The notes under the pieces: model-generated
Databases searched by the model: none
Seen by the model: only the letters and a program-made list of their open reading frames with translations
What the model was told of the DNA's origin: nothing
Assembly: GCF_001625195.1 (NCBI RefSeq)
Contig: NC_054390.1
Location: 3,868,027-3,932,026 of the forward strand
DNA: 64,000 nt
Direction of reading: 5' to 3'
From: Drechmeria coniospora
Taxonomy: Eukaryota > Ascomycota > Sordariomycetes > Hypocreales > Ophiocordycipitaceae
Program-made: the position numbers and the translations under genes
Shown: piece by piece, positions 26,735-37,448 of the stretch
Numbering within the stretch: position 1 is the stretch's first letter
Layout of the letters: each line of letters begins with the position of its first letter

Positions 26735-28005
26735 GAACCCTAGGTACAGGCAAGTACAGCTAAGTGCATGCTTAGTACGGTGTACATATACGTTGTAGGT
26801 ATAAAGTACAGTGTGCAGTGCAGATTAGTACATGTACATGTAAAGTATTGGTATTGCCCGTGCTCAATCGTTCGAACTGGTCCAAACATACGGAGGAAGC
26901 ACGTATACTCCGTACGATATTCCTCGAAATGCATGAGTACAAATGATAATACTTCTACTTACACTCATCCCAAAGTACTGTACAGAAATGCATACACGGC
27001 AAGTACCCCGAACATGCGACGCCTACCTGTAAGTACAGGTATGGACAGTAAGTAAGTAAGTAAGTAATAATTACATGCATGCTTCCGTGATGGTAGGTAC
27101 TGGACAGAGTATAGAGTACAACCAAGTACTCTAGGGATGCGCATACAGTACGGAGTACAGCATTCAAGTAATTACAATACAGTATTTACTTTCGCCTACT
27201 CCGTACAGTCCTTGTACAACTACATGTACGGAGTACTTGCTGTATGTACAGGGAGCGCGGTCCTTGTTGTGCTCAATGCGAGCCATGACTCGGCGGCTGA
27301 CAGCCAAGGTCTGTTCCGTGTTTCCCATCTCGCGTGTTTCCTCCCTCAGCATTGACGGACTACCAGTGCGCCGTTTCTAGCGTGTCTCACCTTTGCGACT
27401 GTGCGTTGACACGGGCTTGATTATTTTCACTGCTGCATAAAGATGTGCATGGGAAGGTACATGTAAGTAAGTAGGAGAGTGACGCCAATCTTTTATACCG
27501 TGTATTACTTACTGCACGGAGTGCTCCTCGTAGTACTTGTAATTACTCCGTACGTGGGCAAGTACTTGAGTACTTACAACGACATGTACAGTACATGTAT
27601 ATGTACTTGTTTATTGTATACTTATTTGCGGACTGTACTAAGTATGTACAGGTATTACTCCGTTAGTACTTACGTAAGTGCAACTGAATGACAAGATGCT
27701 GCATGCGTGCATTGGCACTCGTTACTGTAATAACTACTGTACATGTACTGTAAGTACGGAGTACCTGGACGGAGTACCTGTGTGGAGTACGGGGTGCTGT
27801 ACAGAGCACATCGTGGTATTTACGGTACTCGTACAGTACTCCGTACTGAGTACTTGTATGAGTAAGTAAGTATCTAAGTAAAAAGTATTCGTGCTCGTTA
27901 CTCGCTCGTACCGGTACTCCGCACTTAAGTACAAATATGTAAGAACATGAGTAGGGGTACTCCGTACTTGTAGGTACTTGCAATCGCTGTCAATTAGCCG
28001 CCTTT
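26735..28005. repeat. Dense GTAC-word cluster abutting the transposon
   Basis: Among the densest clusters: GTACGGAGTAC at about 27146, 27228 and 27756; CAGTACTCCGTACTG near 27835; four consecutive GTAA units near 27050. It ends within 50 bp of the left end of the Fot-like element. Confidence 0.7.
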
Positions 28006-28018
28006 GGACAGAGGATTA

Positions 28019-28065
28019 AGTCAGACCCCCCACTCATGGGCCCCCCCCCCTCTTGGGCCCCCTAA
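28019..28065 (+). repeat. Left terminal inverted repeat
   Basis: AGTCAGACCCCCC..., a C run, then TCTTGGGCCCCC. It matches the complement of the right end almost perfectly, differing in C-run length. Confidence 0.92.
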
Positions 28066-28419
28066 TACGGAAAAACAAGCTATCTTTAAAGCTACAAAAC
28101 GAGGTATTATTAATACAATAAAATTAAAATAAAATATCTATAGTATCTATTTAAGCTGCCATTTAAAGCAAAGGTCTTTAAATCCGTAACTAGACGTTTC
28201 TGCTGATAATGGTGCTGGATTGAGTGTTCGTTTGTACCGTTTTTGGGTCTCGATAATCTTATCGATCTGTACGAAGCGGCCGTTGGGATCTTAGGCTACT
28301 TTTTGTTTTTTCCGAGGCTTAAGTCGATCGACTTAATATTCCAGTTGTTGGATTCTAGCCTAGGCTGTTGCAAGAGTAGTATTTTAAGCGTTAAGGGCCC
28401 GGCCTACCTTAGAAAATAG

Positions 28420-29790
28420 CTACCGCGCTATACGGTCAATTTGACTAGGCGCGTATATTTTTACAACAAGGCTCCGAAAGTTGTGTGATCGTTGGGGTAT
28501 TTGCAGAGGGTTATAATCCTCTTCTAATTGCCTTTTTAGGGCTTCGGCTTCCGAGATAGCTAGGGGTTTATCTTGCAAGACAAGGCGGCTTAGTAACGGC
28601 TTCGCTATATTAACAAGCCATAACCTAGACCCCTTCCACCCTCCCCTAATATTCCGTTCCGTAAGACCTTCCGTACGGGCTTGATGATAGCAATATAAGA
28701 AGGTAGCCTTACCAACTGGCGCTAAATTGTTAGTATAAGCCTTAAAAAGGATATCTTGGATAGCCCGGCGGTAGGCAGCTTTGATAGGTGAAAAACACAA
28801 TACGTCGAGTAGCTGGAGGACGTATAAGGCGTGTAGTGGTAAGAATAAAAGGTAGATACCATTTTCAAAGCAGGTATATATAAATCGATCGGTCTAATAA
28901 CTTCCGTGCCTATTAACAATAAGTAGCCTTCGTTCCGTTTTCGATACTCTAGATTAAGGTATAAAGATCTGCTTAAGCTACTGTATTGCAACCTTATCGT
29001 TAGTCCAGCCTTTAGGGGTTGCCTTAAAGTACTACTCTTTGAGGAAGGTCGGATTCTCCGGAAACTATTGGTATTGTAAGTCCTAACCCTTAAAAAGGAC
29101 TAGTGGTAGAAGGGCTTGGCCAATAGCTAATATACATTCTACAATAGTAGTCCAACAACGCGATCCAGCCTTCTTCTTTAGTTAGAATGTCTTATCCGAC
29201 CTCCTAAGTACTAGGCCGTTACTACCAAGGCCCTCGAGGATCCCGGTTTCGTCTATATTCCAACGGTATTGTAGCGGGATAGCCTGGATCTCGGAGGGCC
29301 TTAGTAAATTAAACCAATTTTTAATAAGGCTCGTAGAAGCACCGTTTAAACGGTACGAATCAATAGACTTACCTTATACGGTACTAACTTCTGGGTTACG
29401 GCGTAAAAAGCCCGTAATTTAGTTCTTACCGAGGGGTTAAAGGTCCCCTCCTGTAACGAGGATCCGGGCGGCAAAGACCTTTAATTGCTAATGTAACGGT
29501 GGTAGCCCTAATGCGCCTTAGATAAGGACCCAATCGTAAAGGTGCTTTTCTTAATCCCTTGAGAGCCTTTGTAACGGGATATAGGCTTTATTTCTTGGAA
29601 GGTGGCTGCGTAATTGGTTTTGGAGTATTGTCCGTAGAATTCTATACTGAGAGATAGCTTGGTACTGCAAGAGGCCGTTTTTTACAGCCGATACGGCTAG
29701 TTAGAGCGTTTCTTCGGTATACTTAGCTTTTTTAGCTATTAAATAAGCTAGGAATAGCTGTTCTTGTAAAAATCAATTAAGTTACGCGAA
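28420..29790 (-). pseudogene. Fot/pogo-type DDE transposase, degenerate
   Basis: Read in one minus-strand frame, the sequence follows a pogo-family transposase without any frameshift. The N-terminal helix-turn-helix region (KKAKYTEETL) is followed by a CENP-B-like domain (FLRRNPEVSTV, GKSIDSYRLNGAS). WNIDETGILEGLGSNG carries the first catalytic Asp. IVNRHGSY is the second catalytic block, where Asp is replaced by Asn. LLDV before FSPIKAAYRRAI gives the third Asp, and GLTERNIRGGWKGSRLW lies near the C-terminus. At least eight in-frame stops are TAA or TAG, most at positions fitting former Gln codons. The product cannot be made. The start is not recoverable; 29790 is approximate. Confidence 0.88.
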
Positions 29791-29835
29791 AAAACGCGGT
29801 TGTAATGTGTAGCTTGTATTGATGAAGGTAGGAAA

Positions 29836-29882
29836 ATGGGGGGCCCAAGAGGGGGGGGGGCCCATGAGTGGGGGGTCTGACT
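29836..29882 (-). repeat. Right terminal inverted repeat
   Basis: Reverse complement of the left repeat, ending GGGGTCTGACT just before the TA duplication. Confidence 0.92.
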
Positions 29883-31085
29883 TACTCCGTACAGTACTTA
29901 TACATCTAGCTGTACATGTACTGTTCTTGTCAATGTACAAGTATGCATGTGCGAATGCGTGATATGTGTCATCTTGAGCCAAGAACACATGGTGGTAAAC
30001 ATGAACAAAAACGTCACAATTGAGCCGCGCGGCCTCTGCTAGATGCTAGCAATGGATAGCCGGACAGCACATGATGTTCTCCTAAGTGCACTCTGTATTG
30101 TAAGTAAAGTAGCTTGGGGTTGTGGGTGAGAAGTGAAAACGTCTATTAGAGAAAGGCCTTGCAGCGATGAGATTGCTCTGCAATGCCCAATGTCCGGACC
30201 CCTGTTGCACACAGGTCTCCCCCCTTCACCGTGCGCGACTGGGTAGGTACAGAACTACACATGTACATGTAGGTAATGTAAGCAAGTACTACAGAGTACT
30301 CAGCAAAGTGCTCAGCAGAGGGTACTCCGTATACTTACTTGCACTGCAGTACTGCACACCTAAGAACAGGTGCATGTACAAATACTTGCACGAAGCACTG
30401 CACTGTACATATACGGAGTGTTTCGTACAAGTACACATACTTACTTGCGAATTCTCGTGCAATACCACTATGCATGTCGGAGTGCTTACTGTACAAGTAC
30501 CTGTACATGCTACATAAGTACAGTATACTTGTGTCTGGGTGGACTCCGTATATATACTGTACATGCACTGTACGCCTATACGTACTTTGTACCTACAGTA
30601 CTTAAGTAGGTGTACTCCGTACTAGGTACTGTACAGTACGGAATTATAGGACTCGTGGCCGCAATTGCCTCGTACACGTGTACTTACGTGCAACCAAGCA
30701 CATCAACACTGTAGTTGTATGTATGTTCTCATGTCCTTGCGGCCGTATGCACGCGCACAGCACAGGTATGTGTACAGGGCACTGTAAATGAGTGCACGTA
30801 CTCCGTACGATACTGTACATCTCCTTGTAATTATAGGTAGACTTGAACTGCATGCACTGTACTTCGTACATTACTGTACACATTTACTGCACGTTACACG
30901 TGTACTTACATGCACCAACCTGGAGTACTTCCATGTACTCAAGTACAGTGTGCCGCGCGGTATGGAGCACACCTTCTTGTACGGATACACGTAAGTATTC
31001 ACGTATTATTGCTCCGTACAAGTACGCTTAATGCGCAGGAAAATTCACGTACAGTATGGAGTACCACTAGCGTACAAGTAAGTAA
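29883..31085. repeat. Dense GTAC-word cluster
   Basis: ACTCCGTACAGTAC directly follows the transposon; further GTACATGTAC, TACTCCGTA and CTGTACAGTACGGA words recur to 31085. Confidence 0.68.
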
Positions 31086-31379
31086 GTGTGTATTACAGCA
31101 TGTCCTCGTTCATCGGCCTCGCATCTTTTCACACGCGTTGGGGGGTGGAGCGACTAATGTTGGTCCGAGGGTAGGCGGATACGAGCACTGTGGTAAGGGT
31201 ACATGTACATGTCCATGTTCATGACTGTGCTGTGATGCTGTGCACAGATCTTGTGTAGTTTCATGTACCGGATACATTTTGTGCCTTAGTACTTACGTCG
31301 TGTCGTCGTCGGTGCAAGCGCACTGCTGGGTGACGCGTGAGCGTTGTTGGCCAGTCCTGAACCCGTGCGACGTGGTCTA

Positions 31380-31660
31380 CGTACAGTGTACTAGTACCAA
31401 CCACCGTGGCATTGCAGCACTAGTGGATCGCGAGCGTCGTCTCATTCGACGCCGTGAAGCGAATGGCTTTCTCCTGCGGCGGCTCCGGCATTTTAGTTGG
31501 TTTGAGAATAGCCTGTGCCATGTTCGTGTGATGGGCGTACAGGTACGGAGTAGTGTATACTGAGGTGTGCACTGTACAGTACTTGTCAATCTCGTACAAC
31601 AAGGCGCCTGTTCAGATGCTGTGCATGCATGTACAAGTACCTGTACCCAGGTGAATACAC
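31380..31660. repeat. Small GTAC-word cluster
   Basis: GTACGTACAGTGTACTAGTAC, GGTACGGAGTAG and ACTGTACAGTACTTG words within mixed sequence. Confidence 0.5.
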
Positions 31661-32099
31661 CCCCCCGTACGGAGGCAACGTGCTCGTAAGGGGTCGTTGT
31701 TCCGGCTGCTACTGCACTTGTTCTGTACGCAAAAATCCCGCCGTCGTAGTGCATCTGGAGGCGTGGCCTGTCCCCTCGCCAGCCATCCTCTTCATCCGCC
31801 GACGACCGCGCAAGAGGAGCAACGTCTGGTTGCCGCAGTTGAGAAAGCATCCGGCCGGAAGGAGGCTTTGGTTCGGAGAGGCGAGATTGAATCTTGGTCG
31901 CGGCGAGCACGGATGGATGGCTGAACACGCAGGCCGTCAGGGGGCCAGGCTGGTGGATCGGCTGGTTGATGGTGTTACTCAGAATTCGCACCGTGCCAGG
32001 TCTGCCAACCAGACGCGCCTGCACCACTTAATTTCCTTGCGTCTCCCGCCTGTCCTCTCCACTGGACCCTCCCCTCCCTGCCAGCGTGCCCTGGCCCAC

Positions 32100-32340
32100 A
32101 CACACGCTCACCCCCCCCCGTTCCTTAGTTCTCGCTCGCTTCCCGCTCTCTCGCACTCGCTGCCTCTCCTCTTTTCCCAATACCGCTTTCTCCGCCTCCC
32201 CAGCACGTCTCGTCAGGTTTCTCACCTCTCAGCCCCCTTTCACGAAAACATCTGCCACTCGTTCCAGTCAGTCCCTCTTTCTTCCGGCTGCCCCCACAGC
32301 ATCGCATTTCCCCCATCTTCATCCATCGCCCTGGTTCAAA
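32100..32340 (+). promoter_or_regulatory. C/T-rich promoter or leader tract of the WSC gene
   Basis: The plus strand is almost continuously pyrimidine-rich (runs such as CTCGCTTCCCGCTCTCTCGC). Such tracts often precede transcription starts of well-expressed fungal genes. The untranslated leader would be several hundred bases. Confidence 0.4.
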
Positions 32341-32787
32341 CGACCAGACCTGTTATTCAATGATCGGATGCTGAAGCCGTCGTTAATTTTTTCTTTTTCT
32401 TTACGCAGCCTGTCTGACCAGCTCACCTCCTTCACACTCGGGTTCGAGAGCGCCGCCGTCTCGTCCGTCCGTCTGATCATCATCAACCAACCCCCCGGAG
32501 CATCAACAGCAACCATCGTGAGCACCGCCGACCGTCGTCGCTCCGTCATCGACCGTCGTCCGCATCGTCATCCAAAGGCAAGGCCTCGCCGGCGGATCAA
32601 CTGCCTTCGCACCCCCCCCTCCGGTCAACCACTCCGACGATCGACGTCAAAGTACGCTCCCTCCTCGACTCGTGGCAGTCGTGACTACCACGCCGCTCGT
32701 TCGAGCCGATTCTTCCCTCCCATAATCCTTCCTCGTTCGTTTTTTCATTCCTTCATCACCTTGATTTCCCTCGACAAGACTTTGAAC

Positions 32788-33757
32788 ATGAAGCTCCACA
32801 CAATCGCCTTCACGGCCTTGCTGGCTGCCTCCAACGTCTATGCCGCGTCCGACCCCCCGACCAAGGTTATCCGTAGCGAGCGCAGCACCAGGATTGCCGC
32901 CCGCCAGGCGAAGGGTGTCCAACATCCTTCCGAAGTGCCCCTACCCGGCTCCTTCAAGTCCCAAGGCTGCTTCTCCTCACAAGGCAACTTGACCATGCAC
33001 AAGGCCCCCGACAAGATGTCGACAGGATCTTGCAACAATGTCTGTAAGGCCGACAACTTTTGGGTGGCGGGAATGAAGGGCTCTCAATGTTTTTGCGGCT
33101 TTGCCTACCCCCCCACGAACGCCCTCGTCGACGACAAGAAGTGTAACTATCCCTGTCCCTTCTACGATCTGGAAGCCTGCGGTGGGCTCGGCACACCCGG
33201 AGCCTGGTCCATCTTCAACACCGGCATCAACGTCGATGTCTCCAACTTTGACGAATCGTCCTCGACGACGTCCAGCTCCGCCAAGCCAACCTCATCATCC
33301 GGTGACGAAGCCACCAAGGCCCCGGCCGCCACCGAGACGCAGGCGCCCGCCGACTCGTCCGGTGACGACAAGAAGAGCGGGCCCAACACGGCCGGCATCG
33401 CCGCCGGCGTCGTTGCCGGCGTCGTTGGTGCCGCCGCCTTGATCGGCGGCATCTTCTTCTTCCTCCGACGGAGGCGGAATTCGGAGATCGAGGAGGGCCA
33501 CCGGCGAAATGCTGCCGTCAACGCCTTCATCAACGGCTCCAAGCCTCCGGGCAGCAGCGGCAGCATTTCCATGACGGACGCTCGCCTCGACCCCGTCTTG
33601 GCTCATCGTAGAATGAGTGACGGCAGTATTGCAGACAACGAAGACTACTCGCGCAGGATCCTCAGGGTATGTCCCGCACCCCTTCGCCGCCCCTCGTCGC
33701 CCGCCCCTTGCTTCGTGCACCCGCGCTAACCTGACGGCCTAGGTCACTAACGCGTGA
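32788..33757 (+). CDS. WSC-domain cell-wall integrity sensor-like membrane protein
   Basis: Two exons (32788-33666, 33743-33757) encode 297 residues; the second adds only VTNA before the stop. Intron: GTATGT donor, CTAAC and CTGAC branch candidates, CCTAG acceptor. Order: signal peptide (residues 1-20, MKLHTIAFTALLAASNVYA); WSC domain (about 54-148) with all eight cysteines and QCFCGF; a Ser/Thr-rich stalk likely O-mannosylated; one transmembrane helix (about 203-226, ending GGIFFFL); an RRRR stop-transfer cluster; and a short cytosolic tail with a Ser-rich segment and NEDYSRRIL near the end. Wsc proteins sense wall stress and signal through Rho1/PKC. Start chosen by the signal peptide. Confidence 0.88.
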
Positions 33758-35225
33758 GCCCGATGATGACAAACCGTCGATGTCTTCGACGCGCAGTCTG
33801 TCAACACATAAAACTCACCCCTGTTTCGAAATACCACTTCCTCCAACCTCAGGCATTCTCGGCGTTCATTGGGATGAAGCTCATGACCATCAGTTGCTCG
33901 ACCAGCCGATGGCCTGACGGCGTTTTTTTTCTCCGTTTCCAATGGCGTATGGAAACTCTTTTTTTCTGGACCTGGTGGAATGATCGACATAGAAGGCTCG
34001 TTCATTCATTGCGCATTTTTGCCTCGCCAGTATACCGTCCGCTCCTTGCATCTCGAACGACGTTTGCAGATAATTGCGACAAACCCCGATTGCTCCTTCT
34101 CCCCCCTCCCTTGTTCCACACCTCCGGTCTCGCTCGTCGCCATGACCTATCCATGGATCTACCTCTGGGCGTTGCAGTTTGGCCGCCGGCTGCTCGGATT
34201 TGCCAACGTCGTTGCCTATCCGCGCTGCCTGCGTCGTGCGCTGATACAAGCCTGGTAGCGAACATGGTCCTTGGGACGAGCGGCGGTTTTGGGCATATGG
34301 AAGGCTGAAGCATCAGTCAACCCCCCCCCCCCCTCGTTCGAGCGACGTTTCAGGGACGTCTCTCGTACATAACTCACATGGTCACATTCCCTTTGCTACC
34401 TGTTTTAATTCCCGTCTTATATGCCGGAATGAGAAGCCACGGAAGCCAGGTACGGAGCGATGCGGTATGGATGCACGGATGGAGCCATAGTAGACCAATT
34501 CAAGTCACGTCAAGCCTTGAAGGAAATGATTTCTCGCCGGTGAATGTCCGTTGCCATCATCGATAATCACTCCCTGCGGCCGGAGGATATCTATCAGGCG
34601 GTCAATTTACGAGACCCCGAGGTATCGAGCAATATGAGCTGGGCTTGGATGATTGGACCTCCGCCACCACCTGCGACAGTTCATGGAACGTCGAATCTAC
34701 TGTTGGGTTGGGTACCTACGGGTTGATTTTCGCCATTGATGTCACAAACTGTGCACCATGGGGAAGTTTACGTTGGTGGCATCGACGAGAACAAGCCCGG
34801 GGACGACGTCCACCGAGCAGGCAGAGGGAGGGCTTGTGATGGTGAAACGAACCGTGCTCCGTAGAAATAGAGAGAGCACTGCACAAACCGCAGTTGATAC
34901 CACACCATGTAATCAGCCCAGTTGTCAAAAGAAAGTACCCAAAAATGTCATCGTATTGTGAGGTGTGCGGGTAATTACTTGGGTCGATTGCTCGTCACTG
35001 GACCAAGGTGTTGCCGAGATCACGTGAGGAACCGCCATTGTCGAGCCAAGCTTCAATGGCTGGGCGACTGGCGTCGCGTCACAGAAAGTTTCGGTTGATC
35101 ACTAGCAAGCAGCGCCCGCCAACTTCAGTTTGCTGCACTCGATTGTTGCTCGACCCGTGGCATGAGTCGAAGCCTCAAGGCTCCCAACCTGTTGCTCACC
35201 AACTCGGACTCGTGACGGCGCACCC
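33758..35225. other. Intergenic region between the WSC and Nup37-like genes
   Basis: About 1.5 kb. A C run lies at 34320-34333. No gene with recognisable features on either strand. Confidence 0.6.
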
Positions 35226-37448
35226 ATGATGAGCTCCGTTGCCATGCCGCGCATTCGCCGTACGGCACAGAATACCCAATTCACGTGAGTTTTCTCGAAC
35301 CAACGGCCACGACCGAGCCCGTCGCCGCGGTCGCTAAATTTGGAGTCCACATGCAGATACAGCTTGCCGCACCGTATCAACGATGTCCAGACCTACCCAG
35401 TCCAGTCTCCTCAGGGCGCTACCATTCTGATCTATGGTCACGAGAATGGTGTCAGTTTGCTATGGCGAGGCGGCCGGCGGCTGAAACCGCTCAAGAAGGA
35501 CCCCCCCAAGGAGAAGGCAAACGGAGCATCCGAAGATGCGGTCATGATCATCGATTCCGACGACGACGAGCCGCCTGCGAAGTTGCAGTCGACACCGAAG
35601 TTCGAGGACAGACCGCATTTCGAAGACGTTGCGGAGGAGACGCCGTACCCGGAAGTAATCCAGACGCTTGACTTGACCTTGGGAACGGCCGTCTTGAACG
35701 TGGCCGTGATGCCCATGACGCCATGCACCGCGCGGGAGGCGGCCGCATCAGTCGCACCCATTCTCGGCGATAAGATAGTCTTTGCCGTGTCATGCGTCAC
35801 GAGCGATGTTTTCGTCATCACACTGCCGCTGACACCGCCCTCTCCCGAAAGCAAGTTGCGACCGGAGCTGAGGGCTGACCTTTTAGCCGGGAGGGCCGGG
35901 TCCGGCGCTTGGGGCGAATCACTTGTCCTCCTTGGCGGACAGACGAAACACAGTGAAGGATTGGCGATGAACCTGATCAAGCCAAAGTCTTCCGAGCGGC
36001 AAGTCAAATCCGCAAGAGCCGTCGTTGCTGCGTGCTCAAGACAAGCATCCGGGGCACTGCTCCTATGGGACGTTCCCCTGGATCCGAAGGACAAACCCGA
36101 CCGAGCGCTGGAGCCCTTTCAAACAGAGTTCTTGCCAAACCCACTTATAAGCATCTCCTTCAACCCGACACACACCACTCAGCTGTTGGCCGTCTCCTCA
36201 CACCAAGCGACGAGAGTGTACGACTTCGCCACCTCGCCTCTGCCTGCCGATCCCGATGCCACGGGGCCGTTTCCGTCGCAGGGGTCATGGCTCGTGTCAT
36301 TGTACCAACCGTTCGCTAGACCGTCGACATCGAGGAAGCCGATATTGGATGCCGTCTGGATAGCACATGGCCGTGCAATATTTGTGCTCCTGGCTGATGG
36401 AATGTGGGGCATCTGGGACGTGGACGGCGCGAGCCCTTCCGCATCTGTGGCAGCCATGTCGAGCAAACTCAAGCCGGGCGTCCGGGGTGCTGCCCTCACC
36501 TCATTCAGCGTGTCCGGTTACGTGGAGGGAACGAGCACGCTGCGTAGCGTCGCCACCCAACGAAAGGAGAGCCAGACGGGTGAATTCGCGCCCATGACGC
36601 CCCACGCCCGCCGCCAGGCGACGGCATCCCTCAGCACCACGGCCACGGCCGATCGCCTCTCAACCGTTCGTGGTGGTGCCCGGATCACCGCTCTACCGTC
36701 CAACGGAAGGATGCTACGAGACGAAAGCCTGGTGCTGTGGGTTGGTGGGCAAGAGCACGTTTGCATCATCCCCGCCGTTTCCCGGTTCTGGGACTCGCAG
36801 CTCCGGAAAGGAGCCGGCGGTGGTGTCAATCTGTTTAGCGGTGCACAGCCTACGAAGATGGTCAAGCTTCTGGATCTGTCGACCGGATTGCTCGGCGAAC
36901 GATGCTGCGGCGTGAGCCTCGTTGTGAGTTCCTTCAGCAGCGATGAGCACCTCGATCAGGACGGCGGACTTCCGGTAGAGGTCTTGATACGGGGCGAATC
37001 CCGCATGGTGGTGCTCCGACAAGGGGAAGATGGCCCTGGAAAGAAGATTGGCACCGTTGTCGACAACCGACGGAAGCGGCTGTTTTCCAAGGTCGAAAGA
37101 TCCGACGCCATCATCGTTCATGGGAACGGCGGCAAAACAGCGGGCAGCGTGCCGTACAATCTCAGCACGTCGAAGCCCGGCACGCTGAGGCTGAGGCCCT
37201 TCTCGAACGGTCAGGAAGACCTAAGGGGGGGTTTGAATGGGAGAGAAGATCCCTCACAGCCGCCGTCGCATCCGAGCCTCGGACTCGAGTTCATGAACAC
37301 ACTCAACACGGCAGCCGATAGTAGTGCCGACTTGTCGCGGGATTTGGAAGTCGAGATGCTAGACATCATGGGCATTGACCAGGCGCTTGAGAGCATGGAG
37401 GGCAGCAGGGGCAGTGGAAGGAAGAAGGTATTTTTCGAACAAGACTGA
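35226..37448 (+). CDS. Nup37-like WD40/beta-propeller nucleoporin (probable)
   Basis: Two exons (35226-35284, 35357-37448) give 716 residues. The 72 bp intron (GTGAGT donor, GCTAAAT branch, GCAG acceptor) joins NTQFT to YSLPHRINDVQTYPV. Exon 2 alone has no ATG in frame near its start, so the short first exon is required. Two consecutive ATGs (35226, 35229) are possible starts. The sequence LIYGHENGVSLLWRGGRRLK, the acidic DSDDDE linker and repeated hydrophobic blade-like blocks (ISFNPTHTTQLLAVSS, ILDAVWIAHGRAIFVLLADGMWGIWDVDG) fit a beta-propeller. The closest match I can name is the enlarged Nup37 of filamentous fungi, part of the Y complex of the nuclear pore. The assignment is from memory of the family. 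Confidence 0.65.

Larger units (their letters stand above)
23602..28018. other. Gene-free region left of the transposon
   Basis: About 4.4 kb with no recognisable gene on either strand. It includes the PEP4 5' flank with a GCTCA triplet repeat at 23821-23836, GC-rich unique sequence to 24150, and GTAC-word clusters. Confidence 0.55.
28019..29882 (-). mobile_element. Fot/pogo-like DNA transposon (Tc1/mariner superfamily), RIP-inactivated
   Basis: A 1,864 bp element bounded by inverted repeats of about 44 bp starting AGTCAGACCCCCC and containing a long C run. The left copy starts at 28019 and the right copy ends at 29882. Both sides carry a TA dinucleotide (28017-28018 and 29883-29884), the target duplication expected for this superfamily. 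The interior is strongly AT-rich against GC-rich termini. It carries one transposase remnant on the minus strand. Length, TIRs, TA duplication and transposase type all fit Fot1-like elements of ascomycetes. Confidence 0.93.
29883..32787. other. Gene-free region right of the transposon and WSC gene promoter
   Basis: GTAC-word DNA to about 31660, then GC-rich sequence and a strong C/T tract leading into the WSC gene. An in-frame open stretch upstream of 32788 lacks protein features and is read as leader. Confidence 0.55.

Noticed and set aside
26735..28005. Possible CRISPR-like or satellite array
   Set aside because: Words overlap irregularly with no fixed spacer or unit length, and the genome is eukaryotic.
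31629..32363. 244-codon plus-strand open frame before the WSC gene
   Set aside because: Pyrimidine-rich low-complexity translation; better explained as promoter and leader.
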